Assembly (NCBI RefSeq): GCF_014203605.1
Contig: NZ_JACHJJ010000017.1
Location: 1-64,000, forward strand
Source: Thiemannella venezuelensis
GTDB lineage: Bacteria > Actinomycetota > Actinomycetes > Streptosporangiales > Streptosporangiaceae
Reading direction: 5' to 3'
Length of the DNA stretch: 64,000 nucleotides
Shown: in pieces, positions 51,301-62,268 of the stretch
How the letters are laid out: each line of letters opens with the position of its first letter
Numbering within the stretch: position 1 is the first letter of the stretch
Made by a program: the position numbers and the translations under genes
Notes under the pieces: model-generated
Told to the model about the DNA's origin: nothing
The model's database searches: none
What the model saw: only the letters and a program-made list of their open reading frames with translations

Positions 51301-51636
51301 GGCGAACGGCTGGCCGGTGGCGCTGATCGCGAGGACCCGCCCGTCCGGGGTCCACCCCCGGGTCCGGGTCCGGAAGTCGCCCCAGTAGGTCAGCCGCTCG
51401 GCGGAGCCGGTCTCCAGGTCCGCGAGGAACACCTCGGGGTCGCCGTCGCGCAGGCTCGTCCAGGCGATCTTCGTGGCGTCGGGGGACAGCCGGGGGTGGC
51501 TCGCCGGGGCCCGGTCGGAGGTCAGGCGCCAGGCCCGCCCTCCACCGGCGGGAGCCGTCCAGACGTCATCGTCGGCGACGAACGTCAGGGTGTCACCGGA
51601 GATATGCGGAAAACGCAGGTAAGAACCAGAGAGCAT
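48391..51636 (-). CDS. Tricorn-type S41 serine protease
   Basis: A 1081-residue protein with the tricorn layout: an N-terminal beta-propeller region of WD/PD40-type repeats (LRFPHISGDTLTFVADDDVWTAP onward, about 1-650), a PDZ-like domain near 760-860, and a C-terminal S41 protease domain. The nucleophile is S961 in YNAGSDGDIV, close to S965 of the archaeal enzyme. A glutamate follows in GVIGIEEDH, and the catalytic His is in ELGSSHAYVIP. It degrades peptides released by the proteasome or Clp in the cytoplasm. The open region between residues about 144 and 162 holds a GPGGTE tandem repeat. TATGCT lies six bases before the ATG. Confidence 0.93.
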   Translation of the reverse strand: MLSGSYLRFPHISGDTLTFVADDDVWTAPAGGGRAWRLTSDRAPASHPRLSPDATKIAWTSLRDGDPEVFLADLETGSAERLTYWGDFRTRTRGWTPDGRVLAISATGQPFASMTFAYALDGAHAERLPYGPVTDLAVTGEPDAQEGPGGTEGPGGTEGPGGTVALLTASLARDPGTWKRYRGGTAGRLWVGRAGGDFTRLAAGLNGHLASPMIVGGRLVFLSDHEGVGNLYSTGLDGTGLRRHTDHDAFYVRHATTDGTRIVYQSAGDLYLLDGLDAEARKLDVRLGSPVRGRQPRQVNAGRNLHDLAVDATGRASAVEVKGTVHWLTHRDGPARQLSSGLAAGKPRMLGADQVVWVVDDGREEGLEIGPAGGGETRRIAAGRLGEVGDLAVAPDGSTVAVAARDGRLLLVDVASGEVVELTAANGQIGDMAWSPDSAWLAWSHPEATPLRRIRLARVADRVVHDVTDGRFVDVSPAFTGGHLAFLSRRGFDPVYDAHSFDMSFPYGYRPYLVPLAAATPSPFAPSPDGRPAAEQDGGGDGDGGDGGDGGGKKSEPALTVDVEGIASRVVQVPVPEGRYSTLRAVKGGFVWLREPLAGELGEDRGELGGEPPRPALDRYDLAKRTCEELVGALDWYRVSGDGTRLVVSDKGALTVRSATGKNGGDDVTVDLSRIRITADPAAYRRHAYAQMGRRVRADFWVEDLADVEWDAVLAEYRPLVDRVATGDDFADLLWEVVGELGSSHAYVIPAPWGPPASDAVGLLGADLSRNGEGRWQVDRVLPGESSDVHARSPLAAPGAAVRPGEALLAVDGRPVPPEGPARLLVGAADKPVELTLEGGRRVVVTPLRDDRRLRYQDWVAARRAHVRELSDGRLGYLHIPDMVAEGWAQFHRDLRREMTFEGLVVDVRGNRGGHTSELVIEKLLRRVIGWDLPRGLAPITYPEDAPRGPLVAVTDYNAGSDGDIVTAAFKIHKLGPVVGTRTWGGVIGIEEDHRLADGTAVTVPRYSFWFEGLGWGVENYGVDPDVEVDITPDDWAAGRDPQIEEAVRLALAALAERPAASPPDAAARPSRRRPALPPRP
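51149..51202. repeat. Three exact 18-bp repeats in the tricorn gene
   Basis: GTGCCCCCCGGGCCTTCC occurs three times in direct tandem (51149-51166, 51167-51184, 51185-51202). On the coding strand it yields a GPGGTE hexapeptide three times, in a loop of the propeller region. Confidence 0.9.
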
Positions 51637-51701
51637 TGGTGAAGCATATTGCCCGCTATGGGGGTTAATCAGGGCATTTTTCTGCCCGATAGCCTGACTC
51701 C
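51637..51701. promoter_or_regulatory. 65-bp divergent promoter region, both genes apparently leaderless
   Basis: On the minus strand TATGCT (51643-51648) is six bases before the tricorn ATG. On the plus strand TAGCCT (51690-51695) is six bases before the cobalamin adenosyltransferase ATG. Neither gene has a ribosome binding site. The stretch is AT-rich and contains a small GGGCA/TGCCC hairpin around 51673-51687. Confidence 0.5.
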
Positions 51702-52292
51702 ATGACGCGAGCCGACAGAGACAACCCCGTGGTGCTCTCCAAGATCTACACCCGTACCGGGGACGACGGCACCACCGCCCTCGGCGACATGAGCCGCACG
51801 CGCAAGACCGACCCCCGCCTGGCCGCCTACGCGGACGTGGAGGAGGCCAACGCCGCGCTCGGCGTGGTCCTGTCCCACGGCGCGCTCGACGAGGACGTCT
51901 CCGCCGTCCTCCTCCGGATCCAGAACGAGCTGTTCGACGTCGGCGCCGACCTGTGCACCCCGGTCACGGAGAACCCGGAGTTCCCCCCGCTGCGCGTCGA
52001 GCCGTCCTACGTCGAGTGGCTGGAGGCCCGCTGCGACGAGTTCAACGAGCGCCTGGCGCCGCTGCGCAGCTTCATCCTCCCCGGGGGCACCCCTGCCGTC
52101 GCCTGGCTCCACGTGGCCAGGACGGTCGTGCGCCGCGCCGAGCGGACCGTCTGGGCCGCCCTGGAGGCCCACGACGATGTCAACCCGCTGACCGCGACGT
52201 ATCTCAACCGGCTCAGCGACCTGATGTTCATCCTCTGCCGCGTGGCGGCGGGCGGCGACGAGATCCTCTGGAAGCCCGGCGGCACCCGCTGA
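51702..52292 (+). CDS. pduO: PduO-type ATP:cob(I)alamin adenosyltransferase
   Basis: A 196-residue PduO-type adenosyltransferase. The nucleotide motif TRTGDDGTT is at 17-25, and RNEL-like RIQNELFDVGADL, SFILPGGTPAVAWLHVARTVVRRAER and the conserved terminal FILCR with EILWKPGGTR complete the family pattern. It transfers adenosyl from ATP to cob(I)alamin, giving the cofactor used by isobutyryl- and methylmalonyl-CoA mutases such as the icmA product of this window. It starts 65 bp from the divergent tricorn gene. Confidence 0.94.
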   Translation: MTRADRDNPVVLSKIYTRTGDDGTTALGDMSRTRKTDPRLAAYADVEEANAALGVVLSHGALDEDVSAVLLRIQNELFDVGADLCTPVTENPEFPPLRVEPSYVEWLEARCDEFNERLAPLRSFILPGGTPAVAWLHVARTVVRRAERTVWAALEAHDDVNPLTATYLNRLSDLMFILCRVAAGGDEILWKPGGTR

Positions 52293-52358
52293 GAGGGTCC
52301 CGGACGCGGTAGAGCGGGCGGCACCGCCGAGAGCGCCCGGCCCCGGCCGGGACGTCCG

Positions 52359-52772
52359 TCAGGCGACGTCGAGGTGGGCGCTGGGCGGGGCCGACTCCAG
52401 CCAGGCCACGAAGCCGGTCAGCGCCCGGTAGCCGGCGGCCAGCTCGAAGCGGAACGTTCCGCTCTCGCACTCCAGGGCCGTCACGCCCTCCAGGAAGCCG
52501 AAGAACTCGCCGGTCCCGATGCGGCGGCGCCCGGAAACCACGAGGCCGCGCCTCACGATCACGTGGCGCGGCCTCGGTAGCAGACCTATGAGCGGGATCC
52601 AGTTGAGCCGGTCCCCCGCGTAGCGGGCCACCCCCACCCGCCATCCCCGCTTGCCGGGCAGCGGGCGCAGGCAGCACAGCACCGAGCCCCGGGAGCGGAT
52701 GAGGATCAGCACGCGGGAGGCCAGGAGGGCGGCGAGCAGTGCCGCAACGATGAGTACGTCAAGCACCATCAT
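52359..52772 (-). CDS. DUF2550 membrane protein, distal to atpC
   Basis: A 137-residue DUF2550 protein with one N-terminal transmembrane helix (MMVLDVLIVAALLAALLASR) and a cytoplasmic or membrane-peripheral domain containing WRVGVARYAGDRLNW and GLVVSGRRR. DUF2550 genes are constantly found after atpC in actinobacteria, so a link to ATP synthase assembly is possible but untested. ATG 52772 or 52769 may be used; only a weak GGCGGA precedes them. Confidence 0.88.
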   Translation of the reverse strand: MMVLDVLIVAALLAALLASRVLILIRSRGSVLCCLRPLPGKRGWRVGVARYAGDRLNWIPLIGLLPRPRHVIVRRGLVVSGRRRIGTGEFFGFLEGVTALECESGTFRFELAAGYRALTGFVAWLESAPPSAHLDVA

Positions 52773-52812
52773 GTCCGCCGCCCCCAGAAACCACGCCGCT
52801 CAGAAGCAGAAC

Positions 52813-53220
52813 CTATCCGACTTCCTCGCCTGCCGCGCGCAGCCGGGCCCGGGCGCGCTTGGCCTCGGCGGCGGCGTCCGCGTTCTCCTGGTTGGCCTCG
52901 ACAGAGGCCTGCGCGCGGTCCAGCGCGTGCTTCGCCCTGGCGACGTCCACCTCGGAGCCGAGCTCGGCCACTTCGGCCAGGATCGACACCTCGTTGTCGG
53001 CCACGGAGAGGAACCCGCCGTGGACCGCGGCGACCAGGTCGGCCTCGCCGCCGCCCCGCTTCACCTTCAGCACGCCGCCCTCGACGAGGACGCCGAGCAC
53101 GGGAGCGTGCTGGGGCATGATGCCGATCTCGCCGTCGACGGTCTTGGCGATCACCATGTCGGCCTCGCCGGACCAGATCTCCCGCTCCGGGGAGACGACG
53201 CCTACTCGCAGCTTCGCCAC
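52813..53220 (-). CDS. atpC: ATP synthase F1 subunit epsilon
   Basis: A 135-residue epsilon subunit. The N-terminal beta-sandwich (LRVGVVSPEREIWSGEADMV, GEIGIMPQHAPVLGVL) is followed by the C-terminal helical hairpin (ARAKHALDRAQASVEANQE). It couples the central stalk to the c ring and can inhibit ATP hydrolysis. GTG 53220 is taken as start; the longer frame contains residues unlike the family. It is the last atp gene of the operon. Confidence 0.95.
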   Translation of the reverse strand: MAKLRVGVVSPEREIWSGEADMVIAKTVDGEIGIMPQHAPVLGVLVEGGVLKVKRGGGEADLVAAVHGGFLSVADNEVSILAEVAELGSEVDVARAKHALDRAQASVEANQENADAAAEAKRARARLRAAGEEVG

Positions 53221-53285
53221 TTTCGCATCCGTTCCTTTCGAACCGGGCGCCGGCACGGCCTGGGCCGTACCGGCGCCGAAGGCGA

Positions 53286-55614
<2,329 letters not shown>

Positions 55615-55617
55615 CGG

Positions 55618-57264
55618 CTACTTCTTCTCGTCCTGGACGTGCTTGACGATCTTCTCCTGGCCGACCCGGTTGGCGCCGAGAGCCGCGACCGGCTCCTCGT
55701 TGACCAGCAGCTCGCCCGCGGAGGTCTCGAAGCCCTTCTTGAACTGGGCGATCGCGTCCTTGAGGGCCGTGATCGCGTCGTCCGAGAGCTCCCGGGTCTC
55801 GCGGATGCCATCGAAGATGCCCTTGTGGTCGCGGCCGATGTAGTCGAGGAACTCCGCCTCGAAGCGGCGGATGTCCTCGACCGGGACCTCGTCGAGCTCG
55901 CCGGTGGTGCCGGCCCAGATCGAGACGACCTCCTTCTCCACCGGGAAGGGGCTGTACTGCGGCTGCTTGAGCAGCTCGACCAGGCGCTGGCCGCGCTCGA
56001 GCTGCGCCTTGGAGGCCGCGTCCAGGTCGGAGGCGAAGGCCGCGAAGGCCTCCAGGTCGCGGTACTGGGACAGGGCGAGGCGGAGCGTGCCGGCGACCTT
56101 CCGCATGGCCTTGGTCTGCGCGGAGCCGCCGACTCGGGAGACGGAGACACCGACGTTGATGGCCGGACGCACACCGGCGTTGAACAGGTCGGTCTCGAGG
56201 AAGACCTGGCCGTCGGTGATGGAGATGACGTTGGTCGGGATGAACGCCGAGACGTCGTTGCCCTTGGTCTCGATGACCGGCAGACCGGTCATCGAGCCGG
56301 CGCCCATGTCGTCGGAGAGCTTGGCGCAGCGCTCCAGCAGACGGGAGTGCAGGTAGAAGACGTCGCCGGGGTAGGCCTCGCGGCCCGGCGGGCGGCGCAG
56401 CAGCAGGGAGACGGCGCGGTAGGCGTCGGCCTGCTTGGTCAGGTCGTCGAAGACGATGAGGACGTGCTTGCCCTGGTACATCCAGTGCTGGCCGATGGCC
56501 GAACCGGTGTAGGGGGCGAGGTACTTGAAGCCGGCCGCGTCGGAGGCCGGGGCGGCGACGATGGTGGTGTACTCCATCGCGCCCGCCGCCTCCAGGCGGC
56601 CCTTGACCTGCGCGATCGTCGAGCCCTTCTGGCCGACGGCGACGTAGACGCAGCGGACCTGCTTCGCCGGGTCGCCGGAGAGCCAGTTCTCCCGCTGGTT
56701 GAGGATGGTGTCCACGGCGATGGCGGTCTTGCCGGTGCCGCGGTCACCGATGATCAGCTGGCGCTGACCCCGGCCGATCGCGGTCATGGCGTCGATCGCC
56801 TTGATGCCGGTGGCCAGCGGCTCCTTCACCGGCTGGCGCTGGACCACGGAGGGGGCCTGGAGCTCGAGAGCACGCATGCCCTCGGACTCGATGGCGCCCT
56901 TGCCGTCCAGCGGGTTGCCCAGCGGGTCGACCACGCGGCCGAGGAAGTCGTCGCCGACCGGCACGGAGAGGACCTCTCCCGTGCGGCGGACCGACTGGCC
57001 CTCCTCGATCTTGCTGAAGTCGCCCAGGATAACGACACCGATCTCCCGGACGTCCAGGTTCAGTGCCAGACCACGCGTGCCGTCCTCGAACTCGAGCAGC
57101 TCGTTCGCCATCGCCGAGGGAAGGCCGGAGACATGGGCGATACCGTCGCCGCAGTCGACGACGGTCCCGATCTCCTCGCGCGCGGCGCCTTCCGGCTCGT
57201 ACGCCTGGACGAAGCGCTCAAGCGCGTCCCGGATCTCGTCCGGCCGGATCGTAAGCTCCGCCAT
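55618..57264 (-). CDS. atpA: ATP synthase F1 subunit alpha
   Basis: A 548-residue regulatory nucleotide-binding subunit with Walker A GDRGTGKT (173-180), [25 protein letters not shown] and [10 protein letters not shown]. The C-terminus carries an extension ([17 protein letters not shown]) longer than in E. coli. Such alpha-subunit tails in mycobacteria are linked to suppression of ATP hydrolysis, so a similar effect is possible here. Confidence 0.98.
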   Translation of the reverse strand: MAELTIRPDEIRDALERFVQAYEPEGAAREEIGTVVDCGDGIAHVSGLPSAMANELLEFEDGTRGLALNLDVREIGVVILGDFSKIEEGQSVRRTGEVLSVPVGDDFLGRVVDPLGNPLDGKGAIESEGMRALELQAPSVVQRQPVKEPLATGIKAIDAMTAIGRGQRQLIIGDRGTGKTAIAVDTILNQRENWLSGDPAKQVRCVYVAVGQKGSTIAQVKGRLEAAGAMEYTTIVAAPASDAAGFKYLAPYTGSAIGQHWMYQGKHVLIVFDDLTKQADAYRAVSLLLRRPPGREAYPGDVFYLHSRLLERCAKLSDDMGAGSMTGLPVIETKGNDVSAFIPTNVISITDGQVFLETDLFNAGVRPAINVGVSVSRVGGSAQTKAMRKVAGTLRLALSQYRDLEAFAAFASDLDAASKAQLERGQRLVELLKQPQYSPFPVEKEVVSIWAGTTGELDEVPVEDIRRFEAEFLDYIGRDHKGIFDGIRETRELSDDAITALKDAIAQFKKGFETSAGELLVNEEPVAALGANRVGQEKIVKHVQDEKK

Positions 57265-57287
57265 CTCTCTTCTGTCTCCCTATTCGC

Positions 57288-58097
57288 CTAGCCGGCCAAC
57301 CGGCGGCGGACTTCTTCGATTCGTCCCGCGATGGTGGTGTCGATGAGGTCGTCCCCGATGCGGACGGAGAACCCACCGAGCACTCGCGGATCCACCTCGA
57401 CGTTCAGGTGAACGTCGTGGCCGTACGAGGTGCGAAGCCACGCGGCGAGGCGCTGCTTCTGCTCCTCGGAGAGCGCGACGGCGCTGCGCACCACCGCGAC
57501 GAGACGCTGCCGCTGGGACGCGACCAGGCCGCCGAACTCCGCCAGTCCACCGTCCAGGCTACGTCCTCGCGGATGCACCACGAGCTGCGTGACCAGACGG
57601 AGGGTCGTCGGGGCGACCTTCGCGCCGAGAAGCGCGTCGAGCAGCTCGCGCTTGCCCTGCGCGGGCGCGGCGGGGTCGGTCAGCGTCCGGTGCAGGGTGA
57701 GGTTCGAGGCGACGATGCGCCCGAACCGGAACAGCTCGTCCTCGACGTCGTCGAGCCGGCCCTGCGCCTCGGCCTCGGCCGACGCGGCGACCACGCCGAG
57801 GCGCTCCAGCGCGTCGGCCAGGTCGCCGGAGCGCGCCCACTTGACGGAGACGGCCGCCACGACCGTCTCCAGCGCGGCGGCGCTGACCTTGCCCTCCAGC
57901 AGGACCCGGAGGATCTGGGCCTTCTGCTCGGCCGGGCGGGCGGCGTCGGACATGCTCCGGCGGAGCCCGTGCTCACGGTCGAACAGGTCGGCGACCGAGA
58001 AGAGCTCGTCGGCCAGCGTGCCGAGGTCGGCGCTTCCCGCCACGGCGTTGAAGCGCTCCTCGACCTCGGCCAGCGAGGTCCTGCTCAGACCCCTCAT
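57288..58097 (-). CDS. atpH: ATP synthase F1 subunit delta
   Basis: A 269-residue delta subunit of the OSCP type, about 90 residues longer than E. coli delta, as is usual in actinobacteria. Typical blocks are SLAEVEERFNAVAGSADLGTLADELFSVADLF at the start and VNLEVDPRVLGGFSVRIGDDLIDTTI-like VEVDPRVLGGFSVRIGDD at the end. It joins the F1 head to the b stalk. The gene is separated from atpF by 85 bp. Confidence 0.95.
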   Translation of the reverse strand: MRGLSRTSLAEVEERFNAVAGSADLGTLADELFSVADLFDREHGLRRSMSDAARPAEQKAQILRVLLEGKVSAAALETVVAAVSVKWARSGDLADALERLGVVAASAEAEAQGRLDDVEDELFRFGRIVASNLTLHRTLTDPAAPAQGKRELLDALLGAKVAPTTLRLVTQLVVHPRGRSLDGGLAEFGGLVASQRQRLVAVVRSAVALSEEQKQRLAAWLRTSYGHDVHLNVEVDPRVLGGFSVRIGDDLIDTTIAGRIEEVRRRLAG

Positions 58098-58182
58098 CGG
58101 TCGCTCACCCTTCCTCGTTCGCTACGCGGCCCGCTCGTGCCTCGCGAGCCACTCCGCTCACTGCGTCGGGTTCGCTCCATCA

Positions 58183-58728
58183 TCAGCGGACCGCCGCGCT
58201 GCTCGACTCGAGCTCCTCCAGGAACCGGTCGACGGTGCGGCGCTGGCGCGCCTCGTCCTCGAGGGACTCACCGACGATGCGGCCCGCCAGGTCGGTCGAG
58301 AGCCGGCCGATCTCGGAGCGGAGCTGGGCGAACGCCTGCTGGCGGTCGGCCTCGATCTGGACGTGCGCCGCCTCGATGAGGCGGCGGGCCTCGGCCTGCG
58401 CCTCCTCGCGGAGCTCGGCCTTGATCTGCGCACCCTGCTCGCGGGCCTCCTCACGCAGGCGGGACGCCTCGTGACGAGCCTCGGCGAGCTGCTCCTTGTA
58501 CTGCGCGAGCAGCGCCTGGGCCTCGGCCTGGGCGTCCTGCGCCTTCTGGATGCCGCCCTCGATCGCCTCGGTCCGCTCGTTCAGAGTCTTCTGAATGCGC
58601 GGGGTGAGGATCTTGCCGACGACGATGAGGACGACAGCGAAGGCGAAGATGCCGACGACCAGCTCGTAGGCGTGCGGGATGAGCGGGTTGTTCCCCTCCG
58701 CCGCCAGGAGCGAAGCTGCTGTGATCAT
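58183..58728 (-). CDS. atpF: ATP synthase Fo subunit b
   Basis: A 181-residue peripheral stalk subunit. One transmembrane helix at about 21-43 is followed by a long charged coiled coil (ALLAQYKEQLAEARHEASRL, GAQIKAELREEAQAEA). It anchors the stator between subunits a and delta. Confidence 0.96.
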   Translation of the reverse strand: MITAASLLAAEGNNPLIPHAYELVVGIFAFAVVLIVVGKILTPRIQKTLNERTEAIEGGIQKAQDAQAEAQALLAQYKEQLAEARHEASRLREEAREQGAQIKAELREEAQAEARRLIEAAHVQIEADRQQAFAQLRSEIGRLSTDLAGRIVGESLEDEARQRRTVDRFLEELESSSAAVR

Positions 58729-58760
58729 TGGTGCAGCCTTCCGTCAGAGATATTCGGGTC

Positions 58761-59847
<1,087 letters not shown>

Positions 59848-59914
59848 GCGGCGGTCCCTTCAACGTGGTAGTGGATCGAAATGGCTTCGTCGGCGAGCCG
59901 GCCGCAGCCGAGGA

Positions 59915-60130
59915 CTAGCGGCCGTACTTCCGGTAGACCAGGTAGACGGCGAGAGCGACGCCGAGAATCAGCCCGATCGGAGTGAAGGCGACCACTCCGG
60001 TCCACTTGGACAGCAGCCATCCCGCCCCGCCGTACAGGATCATCCCGGAGAGCAGATAGCTGGGGATCGACCAAGCGGCGTTGGCGAAGTCGCGGCCGTC
60101 GTCCTCGGGCCGGATTTTCTTCTCGCTCAT
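59915..60130 (-). CDS. AtpZ/AtpI-like small membrane protein
   Basis: A 71-residue protein with two membrane helices (PSYLLSGMILYGGAGWLLSKW and GVVAFTPIGLILGVALAVYLVY), as in AtpZ/AtpI accessory proteins that help c-ring assembly or Mg2+ uptake. ATG 60130 is the likely start; an in-frame ATG at 60154 adds eight residues, and neither has a clear ribosome site. It precedes atpB by 67 bp on the same strand. Confidence 0.82.
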   Translation of the reverse strand: MSEKKIRPEDDGRDFANAAWSIPSYLLSGMILYGGAGWLLSKWTGVVAFTPIGLILGVALAVYLVYRKYGR

Positions 60131-60205
60131 CGCGGCCACGACGATAGCAGGCATGATGAGGGCTAGTCATATCGGGCCCCACCGCACCCGATGGGATCTT
60201 AGTCC

Positions 60206-60631
60206 TCATCGGGAATCACCTTGACCCGGGACCCTACCCTCCGGATCGACGTAGAGCATCTTGAGCTTCATGAAGCCGCGCATCTCACCGACGGTCCACG
60301 CCAGGGTGCAGACGATGGCGGCCCAGCCGAAGGCCTTGGGCTCGAACGCCGTGGCGTCCTCGAACGCCTTCAGCATCGCCATGACCGCCAGGATCTTGAC
60401 CGCGTAGGTCACCACCGCGGCGGTCATCATCATCATGGGCGAGACGCGGCTGGCGTAGGAGACCGCCACCAGGCCGACGGTGAAGAAGACCGAGACGACC
60501 AGCAGGCCGATCGCGGCGCCCAGCGCGCCCTTCCCTCCGGCCAGCACGGTCGCGACCACGACCACGGCCAGCCCGGCCAGAGCCGTGGGGATCGCGGCTC
60601 CCTTCAGGAGGCGCACGTCGTTGGCCTGCAT
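60206..60631 (-). CDS. ATP synthase protein I-like membrane protein, first gene of the atp operon
   Basis: A 141-residue protein with four predicted helices (IPTALAGLAVVVVATVLAGG, GLLVVSVFFTVGLVAV, a Met-rich segment with PMMMMTAAVVTYAVKILAV, and GWAAIVCTLAWTVGE). It corresponds to the second, longer AtpI-like protein found at the head of actinobacterial atp operons. ATG 60631 has GGAG five bases upstream; GTG 60637 is an alternative. Confidence 0.82.
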   Translation of the reverse strand: MQANDVRLLKGAAIPTALAGLAVVVVATVLAGGKGALGAAIGLLVVSVFFTVGLVAVSYASRVSPMMMMTAAVVTYAVKILAVMAMLKAFEDATAFEPKAFGWAAIVCTLAWTVGEMRGFMKLKMLYVDPEGRVPGQGDSR

Positions 60632-60673
60632 CGGCACTCCCAGTGACAGTTATCAAGCGAGCGATTGCTACCC

Positions 60674-60781
60674 AGCAGGTCTCGTACTGTTCAGCACCTG
60701 CTAGTGAAAGCTATCACAAGCTCCTGGAAGAGCGCCTTTACCTGCCGTTTCAAGTAAACGATCTAGAGGTTTCCGGCAGGT
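60674..60781. promoter_or_regulatory. atp operon leader with four AGGT/ACCT half-sites in two inverted repeats
   Basis: This AT-richer gap lies between the wecA-like stop and the first atp gene. It holds AGCAGGT (60674-60680) facing ACCTGCT (60696-60702), and ACCTGCCG (60740-60747) facing CGGCAGGT (60774-60781). The word TGTTCAGC also occurs twice (60689-60696 and 60781-60788). Such spaced repeats suggest cooperative binding of a regulator at the atp promoter, or alternative RNA hairpins in a leader. No clear -35/-10 pair could be fixed. Confidence 0.5.
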
Positions 60782-60783
60782 GT

Positions 60784-62205
60784 TCAGCGCCCTGTCCCCG
60801 GGGCCGGGAAACGCTGGCGGGAAGCGCTGAGTGACAGGTCGGACAGGGCGGACAGCTCCGCCCTGTCGTCGCCCACCGGGTGCTCCCCCGGGAGCGGAGG
60901 CTCGGGGGACGCCGGGCGCAGAGGCCGCTGGAGCGGAGCCTCCACCGGGAGCGGGCGGGCGCCCTGCGGGAACGGGGGGTCGGCCGGGAGGGGGCGGACG
61001 TCCTGGGCGGCCGGCGCCTCGGGAGGAAGCGGGTGGGCGGCCTGCCCGTGGGCGGGCCCCTCGCCGGGGCGGACGTGCCGGCCGGCGGCGTGCGCTCCCC
61101 CGCCGTTGCGGCGCATGCGCGGCAGCCCCATCGCCACCAGCACGCCGACGGCCAGCAGCACGGCCAGGAGGAACAGGACCAGCGGGACGCCCTTGACGGA
61201 CATCGCCACGACCCCGAAGGCGAACAGGAACGTCCACGCGTACATGATCAGGACGCTCGTGCGGTGCGAGTGGCCGATGTCCAGCAGCCGGTGGTGCAGG
61301 TGCCCGCGGTCGGGGGCGAACGGCGAGAGCCCGTTGGACGTTCGCCGGACCACCGCCATGATCAGGTCCAGCAGCGGCAGCACCAGGATCGCGACCGGGA
61401 CCAGCATCGGCAGGATGACCGGGAAGCGGTTGATGCTGCTGGAGTCGAGCGGGGTGACGGTGATCATCGTGGAGGCGAGGACCAGGCCGATCAGCATCGC
61501 CCCGGTGTCGCCCATGAAGATCTTCGCCGGGTGGAAGTTGTGCGGCAGGAAGCCCAGGCAGACGCCGATGAGCACCGAGGTGACCGCGGCGGTGACGTTG
61601 ATGCTGGTGTTGCCGAAGTCCGTGGACAGGGCGACGGAGTAGGTCCAGGTGGCCATGGCCGCGATGCCGACGATCCCGGCCGCCAGCCCGTCCAGCCCGT
61701 CGACGAAGTTGACCGCGTTGATCATGACGACGATGACCATGATCGTGATCAGCGGGCTCAGCGTGGAGTCCAGGACGTAGAGCCCGCCCATGCTGGTGGG
61801 CAGCGGGATCCAGGGCAGGCTGACCCCGAAGGCGACCAGCACGCCCGCCGCGCCGATCTGCCCGGCCAGCTTGATCAGGGCGTCCATGCCCCACCAGTCG
61901 TCCAGGAAGCCGGTCAGCGTGATCAGGCCGCCGGCGAGGATCAGCCCGAGGACGACCTTCCCCCCGGTCGCGGCCTCCTCGGCGAGTTTCCCCCCGGCGT
62001 ACGGCAGCTTGGCGGCCACCAGCAGGCCCGCCACCAGCCCGCCGTACATGGCCAGGCCGCCGAGCCGCGGTGTCGGGGTGGTGTGCACGTCCCGGTCACG
62101 GACCTCGGGCATCGCGCCGATGCGGATGGCGAAGACGCGGACCAGCGGGACCAGCAGGTAGGTCGCCGCCGCCGCGACGAGCGCCATCAGTAGGTATTCG
62201 CGCAC
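60784..62205 (-). CDS. WecA-like undecaprenyl-phosphate GlcNAc-1-phosphate transferase
   Basis: A 473-residue PNPT-family membrane enzyme with about eleven helices. The Mg-binding DD pair is D102-D103 in TGFLDDWWG, the catalytic NAVNFVDGLDGLAAG is near 163-177, and the sugar-specifying loop has FAPDRGHLHHRLLDIG. It begins cell-wall polymer or arabinogalactan/teichoic-type linkage by loading a sugar phosphate on the lipid carrier. The last 110 or so residues are an unusual proline-rich cytoplasmic tail (PLPVEAPLQRPLRPASP). GTG 62205 is the probable start. It lies directly upstream of the atp genes, as in other actinobacteria. Confidence 0.9.
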   Translation of the reverse strand: MREYLLMALVAAAATYLLVPLVRVFAIRIGAMPEVRDRDVHTTPTPRLGGLAMYGGLVAGLLVAAKLPYAGGKLAEEAATGGKVVLGLILAGGLITLTGFLDDWWGMDALIKLAGQIGAAGVLVAFGVSLPWIPLPTSMGGLYVLDSTLSPLITIMVIVVMINAVNFVDGLDGLAAGIVGIAAMATWTYSVALSTDFGNTSINVTAAVTSVLIGVCLGFLPHNFHPAKIFMGDTGAMLIGLVLASTMITVTPLDSSSINRFPVILPMLVPVAILVLPLLDLIMAVVRRTSNGLSPFAPDRGHLHHRLLDIGHSHRTSVLIMYAWTFLFAFGVVAMSVKGVPLVLFLLAVLLAVGVLVAMGLPRMRRNGGGAHAAGRHVRPGEGPAHGQAAHPLPPEAPAAQDVRPLPADPPFPQGARPLPVEAPLQRPLRPASPEPPLPGEHPVGDDRAELSALSDLSLSASRQRFPAPGTGR

Positions 62206-62268
62206 GGACCTAGTTTCCCGGATAGTCCGGCCAGCTGTGACCGGAAAACAGCACAGAACCACTCATAA

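Noticed and set aside
48247-51642. A 1131-codon plus-strand frame opposite the tricorn protease
   Set aside because: No recognisable domain and codon bias reversed; tricorn motifs on the minus strand are unambiguous.
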